Shown here piece by piece: positions 1-5,988 of a stretch of DNA of 6,431 bases; the first letter of the stretch is position 1; each line of letters opens with the position of its first letter. Origin of the DNA: Porticoccaceae bacterium (lineage in GTDB: Bacteria > Pseudomonadota > Gammaproteobacteria > Pseudomonadales > Porticoccaceae). Under the pieces are notes generated by a model, which saw only the letters and a list, made by a program, of their open reading frames with translations, did no database searches and had not been told where the DNA came from. Location of the stretch: positions 14,320-20,750 of the forward strand of contig NZXB01000007.1 in NCBI GenBank assembly GCA_002701765.1, written 5' to 3'. The translations under genes and the position numbers were made by a program.

Positions 1-488
1 CCAACTCCAGAAGTTGTGAAAATTACTGAGGCCCCACTAGCTGAGACTTCGAGCGTTGGAACTAGAGCTTGAGTCAACATATATTGGGCAGTGACATTAA
101 TTTTTAGCACTGAATCCCAAGTTTGCGGTTTATAGTGGTTCATCGGAGTCCTGCTTCCTAGGATTCCCGCATTATTTACAAGGCCATCCAGACGGCCAAA
201 TTGACTATTCACAAGTAGGTTCAGTTGCGCATATTCTTCAGGACCGGCTGTTTCTAGGTCGATGGGGCAAATCACAGATGTATGGGCAGTTCTTTCTAAT
301 ATTGCATCATACGTGCTTTCTAGGTTGCCCACGGATCTTCCCAGCAGAATAGTGGTTGCGCCCTGCTCTGCGCATGCAAATGCCACCTCGCGGCCTATAC
401 CGTCGCCTGCTCCAGAAATTAAAATTATTCGACCTTCAAGGTGGTTGGGAGGAGGAGCATATCTGCAGATTTGATCCGGGGTCAACAT
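1..488 (-). CDS. yciK: YciK-family short-chain dehydrogenase/reductase, 3' end cut by window edge
   Basis: Reading leftward from the ATG at 488-486, 162 codons stay open to the window edge; the C-terminal part lies outside. The protein is a classical short-chain dehydrogenase with a Rossmann fold that should bind NAD(P)(H). Visible motifs are the glycine-rich cofactor loop GAGDGIG (residues 26-32), the NNAG motif (105-108), the structural Asn in KINV (N131) and the catalytic-type Ser in TTSGV (S160). The YxxxK pair would follow beyond the edge. The N-terminal region and the phrases RIILISGAGDGIGRE and YMLTQAL resemble E. coli YciK, and yciK follows mupP and ubiG in pseudomonads. The substrate of YciK is not firmly known. 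The start overlaps the end of mupP by 7 bases and has only a weak Shine-Dalgarno (TGGA), suggesting translational coupling. Family membership is near certain; the YciK subfamily call rests on recalled similarity plus synteny. Confidence 0.9.
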   Translation of the reverse strand, partial: MLTPDQICRYAPPPNHLEGRIILISGAGDGIGREVAFACAEQGATTILLGRSVGNLESTYDAILERTAHTSVICPIDLETAGPEEYAQLNLLVNSQFGRLDGLVNNAGILGSRTPMNHYKPQTWDSVLKINVTAQYMLTQALVPTLEVSASGASVIFTTSGV

Positions 489-1153
489 TCGGTAGTTCCA
501 AAAAGAAAGCTCCGCAGAAGTTGAGATTTTTTTACGATCCAAGTTGCCCCCCACTTGGAAATGTCTTCCGTGTTGTCGACATAACCCCAATGCGCGGCAA
601 TAGTCCGCATTCCCGCATTTTTTCCAGCATTTATATCACGCGCATGGTCGCCGATGTAGATACATCTTGCTGGATTGATGTGCATAAGGTCACATGCAAG
701 ATTTATAGATTCAGGGTCCGGTTTAGGCTTTTTTACATGATCTGGACACACAGTGCATGCGCTAAATTCCAATAGGTGCAATTCTGCTAGCAATGGTTTT
801 GTGAAAGCCCAAGGTTTATTGGTTACGATTCCCCATGGAATGGCTCGGTTTTTGCACTCATGCAGTACCTCGAGAAGACCTGGAAAAAAAACTGTTTTAT
901 CTGCAAGATGGTGCCTGTAGATCGATAATAGTTCATTTTTATATTCCTCAAAAGTCGGGTCTTCTTGAGAGATGCCAAAGGCATGTTGGATAAGTCCTGC
1001 AGATCCATTTGTTACGTTCAGTCGGATTTCCTCGTGGGGCAACTGAGCTTGTCCATGCATTGCTAATTGAGCATTTACTGACGTAATAAAATCGGGGGCC
1101 GTGTCTAGCAGAGTTCCGTCGAGGTCAAACAGCAAGCCGTCAAAATCAATCAT
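482..1153 (-). CDS. mupP: HAD-family sugar phosphatase, probable N-acetylmuramic acid 6-phosphate phosphatase MupP
   Basis: This 223-residue cytoplasmic protein is a haloacid-dehalogenase-type phosphatase of normal length. Motif I is FDLDGT, with nucleophile D10 and acid/base D12; motif II is VTN with T111; motif III is the Lys in KPKPDPE (K144); motif IV is GDHARD with D169 and D173. A cap domain fits between residues 16 and 90. The segments CPDHVK-KPKPDPE and GYV close to the C-terminus resemble the Pseudomonas MupP/phosphoglycolate-phosphatase group. In pseudomonads the gene between ubiG and yciK is mupP, which dephosphorylates MurNAc-6-phosphate so that AmgK and MurU can recycle muropeptide sugar into UDP-MurNAc. 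That function is inferred from synteny; a phosphoglycolate phosphatase (gph) role cannot be excluded by sequence. It starts 24 bases after the ubiG stop, with a weak GGAA at 1168-1165. All catalytic residues are present. Confidence 0.85.
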   Translation of the reverse strand: MIDFDGLLFDLDGTLLDTAPDFITSVNAQLAMHGQAQLPHEEIRLNVTNGSAGLIQHAFGISQEDPTFEEYKNELLSIYRHHLADKTVFFPGLLEVLHECKNRAIPWGIVTNKPWAFTKPLLAELHLLEFSACTVCPDHVKKPKPDPESINLACDLMHINPARCIYIGDHARDINAGKNAGMRTIAAHWGYVDNTEDISKWGATWIVKKSQLLRSFLFGTTEC

Positions 1154-1177
1154 ATTTTTTGCGATTCCAAGGGATAT

Positions 1178-1876
1178 TTAAAGAGGTTTCGTTGCGTAGA
1201 TCATATAGTTTACATCTGCATTATTATGGTTAAGTCGATATCTTCTTCTCACCAAATCATATTCGAGTCCAGTGAGTGATTGCACTTCTAACTTTGCTTT
1301 ACGCAGCCAAGAAGTCAACTCTGATGGGCGAATGAAGCTTGAATAATTATGAGTTCCGACTGGTAATAATTTTAAAATGTACTCAGCACCTAAAATGGCC
1401 AGAAAATAAGATTTTGGGTTTCGATTTATAGTTGAAAAAAAAACAGCCCCACCTGGTTTCACCAATTTGGCGCAAGCATCCACCACGGAGGAGGGTTCGG
1501 GCACATGTTCAAGCATTTCAAGACATGTAACTACATCAAATTGCTTTGGCTGTTTTTGCGCATAGTCTTCCGCGGTTGAAACGAAATAGTCGATTGACGA
1601 TCCAGACTCAAGTTTGTGCAGATTTGCTACCTTAATAGATTGTTTGCCGGCATCTATGCCGATGACATCAGCACCTCTTTGAGCTAGTGACTCACATAAA
1701 ATACCGCCACCACAACCCACATCCAATAATCGCTTGCCCGCAACTGGAGACTTGTTATCGATCCAGTTGGCTCGTAGCGGATTAATGTCATGCAATGTCC
1801 TAAACTCTCCTTGCTTGTCCCACCATTGGGTCGCAAGGCTATCGAACTTTTCAACTTCGGTAAGGTTTAAGTTCAT
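1178..1876 (-). CDS. ubiG: Ubiquinone biosynthesis O-methyltransferase UbiG
   Basis: The 232-residue product is a class I SAM-dependent methyltransferase that performs both O-methylations of ubiquinone synthesis (the catechol step and the final demethylubiquinol step), using SAM and releasing SAH. Motif I is LDVGCGGG (residues 51-58), the acidic ribose-binding residue is D75 in VIGID, and the UbiG signatures EMLEHVP (120-126), STINRNP (148-154), GAEYIL (163-168), GTHNY (174-178) and the terminal DVNYM (221-225) are all present. The N-terminal WWDKQGEFRTLHDINPLR block (19-36) is diagnostic of UbiG. I start it at 1876, because MNLNLTEVEKFD matches the family's N-terminus and the ATG overlaps the upstream stop as ATGA. 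An in-frame ATG at 1930 would add 18 unrelated residues lying inside the upstream gene. A GAAAGG at 1894-1889 is a rather distant Shine-Dalgarno (12-base gap), so coupling to the upstream gene is likely. Confidence 0.96.
   Translation of the reverse strand: MNLNLTEVEKFDSLATQWWDKQGEFRTLHDINPLRANWIDNKSPVAGKRLLDVGCGGGILCESLAQRGADVIGIDAGKQSIKVANLHKLESGSSIDYFVSTAEDYAQKQPKQFDVVTCLEMLEHVPEPSSVVDACAKLVKPGGAVFFSTINRNPKSYFLAILGAEYILKLLPVGTHNYSSFIRPSELTSWLRKAKLEVQSLTGLEYDLVRRRYRLNHNNADVNYMIYATKPL
1873..1876 (-). promoter_or_regulatory. ATGA stop-start overlap coupling the mtaD homologue to ubiG
   Basis: The ubiG start ATG (1876-1874) shares bases with the TGA stop (1875-1873) of the upstream amidohydrolase homologue. 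This arrangement commonly lets terminating ribosomes reinitiate on the next gene. The local Shine-Dalgarno is poorly spaced, which fits a coupled start. Coupling itself is inferred. Confidence 0.6.
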
Positions 1877-3201
1877 AAGTTGCGATTGCCTTTCACAGTG
1901 CTTCGCGCTAAATGCAGCTTTTGGCTCCATTTCTGTGTAATATTTACTAAGTCTGATTCGCGGATGGTTTTGAGCTCGCTATTTTCCATCAGCGCTTTTC
2001 CGCCCACCCAGCAATGACTAACATCTGATCCAGAAGAGCCATAAACGATCGCGGATGCCATGTTGGTTGTTGGAAAACAGTCGATATTTCTGATATCAAT
2101 TGCTATGAAATCTGCGAATTTGCCAGACTCTAGGCTTCCTATTTCATCATGCCAGTTCAGCGCTTTCGCGCCATTCAGGGTTGCCATTTGCAATGATTGA
2201 TGACCATCAAAGAACGAGGAGTCTTTCGAGAAACCTTTTATCAGAAGGTTTACTATTTTGATACCACCCAGCAAATCCAAGGAAGTATTGCATGCTGAGC
2301 TCTCAGTTCCCAACCCGACATTTATTCCATGAAGGAGCAATTCTTCGATCGGACAAAAACCATTGTCTAGCTTAAGATTTGACTCGGGACATGCAATTAT
2401 ATGACATCCATTGTTTTTAAGTAGCTGGATATCATGATCATCGATTTTTATCATATGGGCTAATTGTGTTTGAGGTTGTAGCATGCCAAGTTCGATCAAT
2501 CGTTCTAATGGTCTGGATCCGAAGCGATTCACAGAGACGGACTTTTCGCTTGCATTTTCATGCAAACGGATGCGGATCGGGAGGTCTAATTCGTTGGCAT
2601 AAGTGGCGATCAGGCTAAGTGTCTCCGAATCGAGCATATTTAGTGAATCGATGGCGAAAGCTGTTTTTGTAAGAAGTTGATTCTTGCAGGAATCATGCAG
2701 CTTTAAACCCTCATGAATATAAGAGTCCGCACTTCGTCCAGAGGACTCATCAAATACGGGGAATCCTATTTGACTGCGAACTCCAATTTCACGGGCGATT
2801 GCTGCCGAAACAGTCGGAAAAAAATACATATCGGCGTAACAAGTAGTACCGGATTTTATCATTTCTGAAATAGCAAGCTTTGCTCCGTCTTCCACAAAAT
2901 CTGCATTTAAAATCTTTTGCTCTAGTGGACGAATATATTCGGCTAATCCCTTGAGCAGTCTCATAGAAGCGCATACTTGTGAATTAATCAAGCCTGGCAT
3001 GATGAGGTGGTGCTTCAGATCATATTCTTTTCCTGCCTTATAACGTCTCGAGGCCTCGGTCTGGGGGCAGATCTCTAAGATACGTTGATTCTTTACAGCG
3101 ATTGCATAATCTTTATATTCGGTACCGAAGGGAACTATCGGTATTAGGTATTTACACTTTACAAGTATATCGACCTGCTCGCGTGATTCCGGTGTTTCCA
3201 T
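1873..3201 (-). CDS. MtaD-family (TRZ/ATZ) amidohydrolase homologue lacking most active-site residues
   Basis: This 442-residue protein aligns end to end, by eye, with 5'-methylthioadenosine/S-adenosylhomocysteine deaminase (MtaD), a cytoplasmic metal-dependent amidohydrolase that converts MTA or SAH to the inosyl form. Family structural motifs are retained: MPGLIN (68-73), SGTTCYADMYFFP (117-129), AHM with H249, CPESNLKL (271-278), GFCPI (281-285), MATLNGAKAL (339-348) and the composite-domain signature IGSLESGKFADF (354-365). The active site is not: the HxH metal pair is Q75-V-C77, the GPHAPY His is D185, the beta-5 metal His is R212 (E215 is kept), and the beta-8 Asp of GTDG is E300. About 10 residues are missing around 84-103, where the family has its W-L...I-W-P pocket segment. 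The frame has no stop or frameshift, so this is a pseudoenzyme or altered enzyme rather than a decayed gene. The start at 3201 has a good Shine-Dalgarno (AAAGGAA). It heads the leftward cluster and overlaps ubiG by four bases. I give no symbol because MtaD activity is doubtful. Confidence 0.9.
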   Translation of the reverse strand: METPESREQVDILVKCKYLIPIVPFGTEYKDYAIAVKNQRILEICPQTEASRRYKAGKEYDLKHHLIMPGLINSQVCASMRLLKGLAEYIRPLEQKILNADFVEDGAKLAISEMIKSGTTCYADMYFFPTVSAAIAREIGVRSQIGFPVFDESSGRSADSYIHEGLKLHDSCKNQLLTKTAFAIDSLNMLDSETLSLIATYANELDLPIRIRLHENASEKSVSVNRFGSRPLERLIELGMLQPQTQLAHMIKIDDHDIQLLKNNGCHIIACPESNLKLDNGFCPIEELLLHGINVGLGTESSACNTSLDLLGGIKIVNLLIKGFSKDSSFFDGHQSLQMATLNGAKALNWHDEIGSLESGKFADFIAIDIRNIDCFPTTNMASAIVYGSSGSDVSHCWVGGKALMENSELKTIRESDLVNITQKWSQKLHLARSTVKGNRNL

Positions 3202-3206
3202 GTCTA

Positions 3207-3214
3207 TTCCTTTC
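3207..3214 (-). promoter_or_regulatory. Shine-Dalgarno of the mtaD-family gene
   Basis: On the minus strand GAAAGGAA lies five bases before the ATG at 3201. It is the strongest ribosome-binding site in the leftward cluster and supports 3201 as the true start. Confidence 0.7.
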
Positions 3215-3225
3215 TTGCATCTCGG

Positions 3226-3231
3226 AGTATA
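3226..3231 (-). promoter_or_regulatory. Candidate -10 element for the leftward cluster
   Basis: On the minus strand TATACT (one mismatch to TATAAT) sits about 25 bases upstream of the ATG at 3201. No convincing -35 lies at 16-18 bases; instead the upstream side is an A-rich tract that could act like an UP element. Transcription from here would leave a very short leader that just contains the Shine-Dalgarno. Low confidence without expression data. Confidence 0.3.
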
Positions 3232-3235
3232 ACGC

Positions 3236-3257
3236 TTTTTTGTTTTTGTTTTTGTTT
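3236..3257. repeat. Short tandem TTTTTG hexamer run
   Basis: The plus strand reads a T6 run, then G, T5, G, T5, G, T3, which is three near-perfect six-base units. On the minus strand it is an A-rich tract immediately upstream of the candidate -10 of the leftward cluster. It may serve as a promoter-proximal A-tract, or be a slippage-prone simple repeat; the sequence alone cannot decide. Confidence 0.7.
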
Positions 3258-3274
3258 AAGGAAAGCGATCGTTC

Positions 3275-3286
3275 ATTAATATTAAT
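3275..3286. promoter_or_regulatory. Perfect 12-bp palindrome ATTAATATTAAT in the divergent promoter region
   Basis: ATTAATATTAAT equals its own reverse complement. It lies between the two divergent genes and just upstream of the candidate rightward promoter, where an operator could sit. It is composed only of A and T, in an AT-rich region where such a palindrome can arise by chance, so an operator role is only a possibility. Confidence 0.3.
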
Positions 3287-3292
3287 TACTCC

Positions 3293-3319
3293 TTGCAGAT
3301 ACGCGATTTGTGATAGAAT
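3293..3319 (+). promoter_or_regulatory. Candidate extended -10 promoter for gyrA
   Basis: TGATAGAAT at 3311-3319 is an extended -10 (TGn followed by TAGAAT, one mismatch to TATAAT). A poor -35-like TTGCAG lies at 3293-3298 with a 15-base spacer. An initiation site near 3326 would give gyrA a leader of about 85 bases. Other AT-rich hexamers (for example TAAAAT at 3395-3400) lack a well-placed -35. This is the best of several weak candidates. Confidence 0.35.
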
Positions 3320-3411
3320 AAGAGATTAGAAATTTGTGTTCAAAGGCTTTTAATTTAAATAGGTTTTGATTCGCACAAAAAATTTATTGTGAAATAAAAT
3401 AGTGGCGATTT

Positions 3412-5976
3412 ATGGTTGATTTAGCAAAAGAAATAGAGCCAGTTAACATTGAGGAAGAACTAAAGAAATCTTATTTGGACTATGCCATGAGTGTCATTGT
3501 AGGCAGGGCATTGCCAGATGTTAGAGACGGATTAAAACCAGTTCACAGACGGGTTCTGTTTGCTATGAGTGAATTGAACAACGAGTGGAATAAACCTTAT
3601 AAAAAATCTGCTCGCGTGGTAGGGGATGTAATTGGCAAATATCATCCTCATGGTGATTCCGCAGTTTACGACACCATTGTTCGTATGGCGCAACCTTTTT
3701 CTTTGCGATACATGTTGGTTGATGGTCAGGGTAATTTTGGATCTATTGATGGTGACTCTGCAGCGGCTATGCGTTATACAGAAATAAGAATGTCCAAGAT
3801 AGCGCATGCCCTTTTGCGGGATTTGGACAAAGACACGGTAGATTTCGTGCCGAATTACGATGAGTCGGAGTCTATCCCTGCTGTTTTGCCTACCCAAGTA
3901 CCGAATCTTTTGGTCAATGGATCATCTGGCATTGCCGTTGGTATGGCCACTAATATCCCACCGCATAATCTTTCAGAGATTATCAATGGATGCCTTGCTC
4001 TAATAGATAATGCTGACATCACCTTGGAAGAATTAATGACTCATATTCCGGGGCCAGATTTCCCGACTGGAGCAACAATAAATGGCAGGGCCGGTATCGT
4101 CGAGGCATATAAGACAGGACGAGGGCGCATTTATGTTCGTGGCACTGCAGAAATTATTGTTAATGAAAAAACTCAGAGAGAAACGATAATTATTTCTGAA
4201 ATCCCATTTCAACTGAATAAATCGCGACTTATTGAGCGGATTGCCGATCTGGTTAAAGAAAAAAAGCTCGACGGTATTTCGGAATTGCGCGATGAATCTG
4301 ACAAAGATGGATTGCGGATTGTGATTGAAATCAAGCGAGGCGATATCGGTGAGGTGGTGTTAAATAATTTATATTCTCAAACGCAGTTGCAATCTGTTTT
4401 TGGAATCAACGTGGTCGCACTGGTGGATGGCCAACCGAAAGTACTTAACCTGAAACAATTGCTTGAGTTTTTTATTCAGCATAGACGAGAGGTGGTGACT
4501 AGGCGCACAAATTATCTTCTGAAGAGGGCTCAAGAAAGGGCCCACACCCTCGAGGGCTTTGCAGTTGCATTGGAGAACATTGATGAAGTGATAGCCTTGA
4601 TAAAGAGTGCTGCAACGCCAAGAGATGCGCGGGAGGCCATTGTTGCCAGAGGTTGGAGCCCAGGATCTGTTATGGAAATGCTGAGGCGTTCAGGATCGGA
4701 ACCAGGCAAAGATAATGAGATGAGCGCCAAGCATGGGATTTTAGACGGGAAGTATTATCTGTCACCGAATCAGGCGCGTGATATATTGGAGCTGCGCCTG
4801 CACAGGCTAACCGGTATGGAGCAAGAGAAAATTATATCGGAATTTTCTGCCAAACTAGAAGAGATCGCCGAATACGAGAATATACTCGGTGATTCGAATA
4901 TATTAATGGACGTCATTAGAGATGAATTAACACAGATTGTTTCTGACTTTGGCGATTCAAGAAAAACTAAAATCGTTGAGTCTCAGCATGACTTTACGAT
5001 GGAAGATCTTATTGCAGAGGAAGATCGCGTCGTCACAATTTCACATAGTGGTTACGCCAAGACACAACCTCTGACTGATTATCAGGCGCAAGGTCGCGGA
5101 GGTGTTGGAAAATCGGCAACCTCAGTCAAGGATGAGGACTTTGTGGAGCATCTTTTGGTCGCCAGTACTCATTCGACAATTCTATGCTTTACTAATAAGG
5201 GCAAAGTTTATTGGTTGAAGGTATACCAAATACCGGTGGCAGGTCGAAATGCTCGCGGTCGTCCGGTTATCAATCTACTGCCTTTGGAGGATGGTGAGCG
5301 CATAAACTCGATACTGCCTGTTGATAAATACAGTGCAGATCACTTTATAGTTATGGCTACGGCGAACGGAACTATTAAAAAAACATTACTATCCTATTAT
5401 TCAAAACCTCGAACCGTGGGTTTGCGCGCGGTTGACTTGGTTGGTGATGACACCTTGATCGGGACCGCCGTTGTAGATGGAACGAAAGATATCATGTTGT
5501 TTAGCAGCGAGGGTAAGGCGGTTCGGTTTGATGAGAAAGATGTAAGAGCTACGGGTCGTGTCTCCAAAGGCGTTAGAGGGATGCGATTACCCCCCGGCCA
5601 CACAGTTATATCTATGGTGATTCCTGAATCAGATGGGTATCTATTGACGGTAAGTCAAAATGGATTTGGAAAGCGGACGCCCGCAGCAGAATATCCAACA
5701 AAAGGCCGTGGAGGAAAGGGTATGAAGGCTATGCAAGCCAGTGACCGAAATGGACCTTTGATAGGAGCTGCTCAAATTTTTTCGGGTGAGCAAGTTATTT
5801 TGATATCTGACCAGGGCACCATGGTCAGAATCCCTTCAGATCAAGTTTCCGTTTTCGGACGCAATACTCAAGGAGTTATCGTGATGCGGCTTAAAGCGTC
5901 TGAAAGTTTAAAGAGTTTAGCTCGGGTTTCTGAGCCAGAGGAGTTTAATGACGAAGATAGCGTTTCTGAAGAGTAG
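3412..5976 (+). CDS. gyrA: DNA gyrase subunit A
   Basis: The 854-residue product is the breakage-reunion subunit of gyrase (A2B2 with GyrB), which introduces negative supercoils using ATP hydrolysed by GyrB. The catalytic Tyr is Y122 in AAMRYTEIR, with R121 beside it. The quinolone region [10 protein letters not shown] carries S83 and D87, the sensitive-type residues in E. coli numbering. The N-terminal winged-helix/tower/coiled-coil part runs to about residue 525, and the DNA-wrapping beta-pinwheel covers about 530-830, followed by a short acidic tail ([14 protein letters not shown]). The GyrA-box in the first blade is QGRGGVG (560-566), not the usual QRRGGKG; a box-like KGRGGKG sits in the last blade (764-770). 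The start at 3412 fits the family's N-terminus ([32 protein letters not shown]), with only a weak GTGG Shine-Dalgarno at 3402-3405. It is transcribed divergently from the mtaD homologue and is closely followed by pheA. Confidence 0.98.
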   Translation: MVDLAKEIEPVNIEEELKKSYLDYAMSVIVGRALPDVRDGLKPVHRRVLFAMSELNNEWNKPYKKSARVVGDVIGKYHPHGDSAVYDTIVRMAQPFSLRYMLVDGQGNFGSIDGDSAAAMRYTEIRMSKIAHALLRDLDKDTVDFVPNYDESESIPAVLPTQVPNLLVNGSSGIAVGMATNIPPHNLSEIINGCLALIDNADITLEELMTHIPGPDFPTGATINGRAGIVEAYKTGRGRIYVRGTAEIIVNEKTQRETIIISEIPFQLNKSRLIERIADLVKEKKLDGISELRDESDKDGLRIVIEIKRGDIGEVVLNNLYSQTQLQSVFGINVVALVDGQPKVLNLKQLLEFFIQHRREVVTRRTNYLLKRAQERAHTLEGFAVALENIDEVIALIKSAATPRDAREAIVARGWSPGSVMEMLRRSGSEPGKDNEMSAKHGILDGKYYLSPNQARDILELRLHRLTGMEQEKIISEFSAKLEEIAEYENILGDSNILMDVIRDELTQIVSDFGDSRKTKIVESQHDFTMEDLIAEEDRVVTISHSGYAKTQPLTDYQAQGRGGVGKSATSVKDEDFVEHLLVASTHSTILCFTNKGKVYWLKVYQIPVAGRNARGRPVINLLPLEDGERINSILPVDKYSADHFIVMATANGTIKKTLLSYYSKPRTVGLRAVDLVGDDTLIGTAVVDGTKDIMLFSSEGKAVRFDEKDVRATGRVSKGVRGMRLPPGHTVISMVIPESDGYLLTVSQNGFGKRTPAAEYPTKGRGGKGMKAMQASDRNGPLIGAAQIFSGEQVILISDQGTMVRIPSDQVSVFGRNTQGVIVMRLKASESLKSLARVSEPEEFNDEDSVSEE

Positions 5977-5980
5977 GGAG
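5975..5980 (+). promoter_or_regulatory. Shine-Dalgarno of pheA overlapping the gyrA stop
   Basis: AGGGAG begins within the TAG stop of gyrA (5974-5976) and lies eight bases before the ATG at 5989. It fixes the pheA start. The 12-base gap leaves no room for a terminator or attenuator, so gyrA and pheA are probably cotranscribed. Confidence 0.75.
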
Positions 5981-5988
5981 TCTTTGCC

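Noticed and set aside
356..775. Plus-strand open frame of 139 codons
   Set aside because: It lies antisense across the yciK start and mupP, both with clear family motifs; its translation shows no recognisable domain.
1877..1930. Upstream in-frame ATG at 1930 as the ubiG start
   Set aside because: The extra 18 residues do not resemble the UbiG N-terminus and lie inside the mtaD-family gene. The start at 1876 gives the family-typical beginning and the ATGA overlap.
2302..2979. Lost catalytic residues in the mtaD homologue as an artefact of frameshifts
   Set aside because: Family motifs occur in the same frame immediately before and after each altered site (for example MPGLIN before Q75 and LDLL after E300), so local frame errors do not explain them.
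3374..3391. CACAA...TTGTG inverted repeat in the gyrA leader as a regulatory hairpin or terminator
   Set aside because: The stem is only five pairs around an eight-base AT loop, too weak to support a terminator or riboswitch.
3640..3680. Quinolone-resistance substitutions in gyrA
   Set aside because: Residues 83 and 87 are Ser and Asp, the sensitive-type state, so no resistance change is visible.
3532..3897. Minus-strand open frame of 121 codons inside gyrA
   Set aside because: It is antisense to the most conserved part of gyrA and has no recognisable features, so it is a coding shadow.
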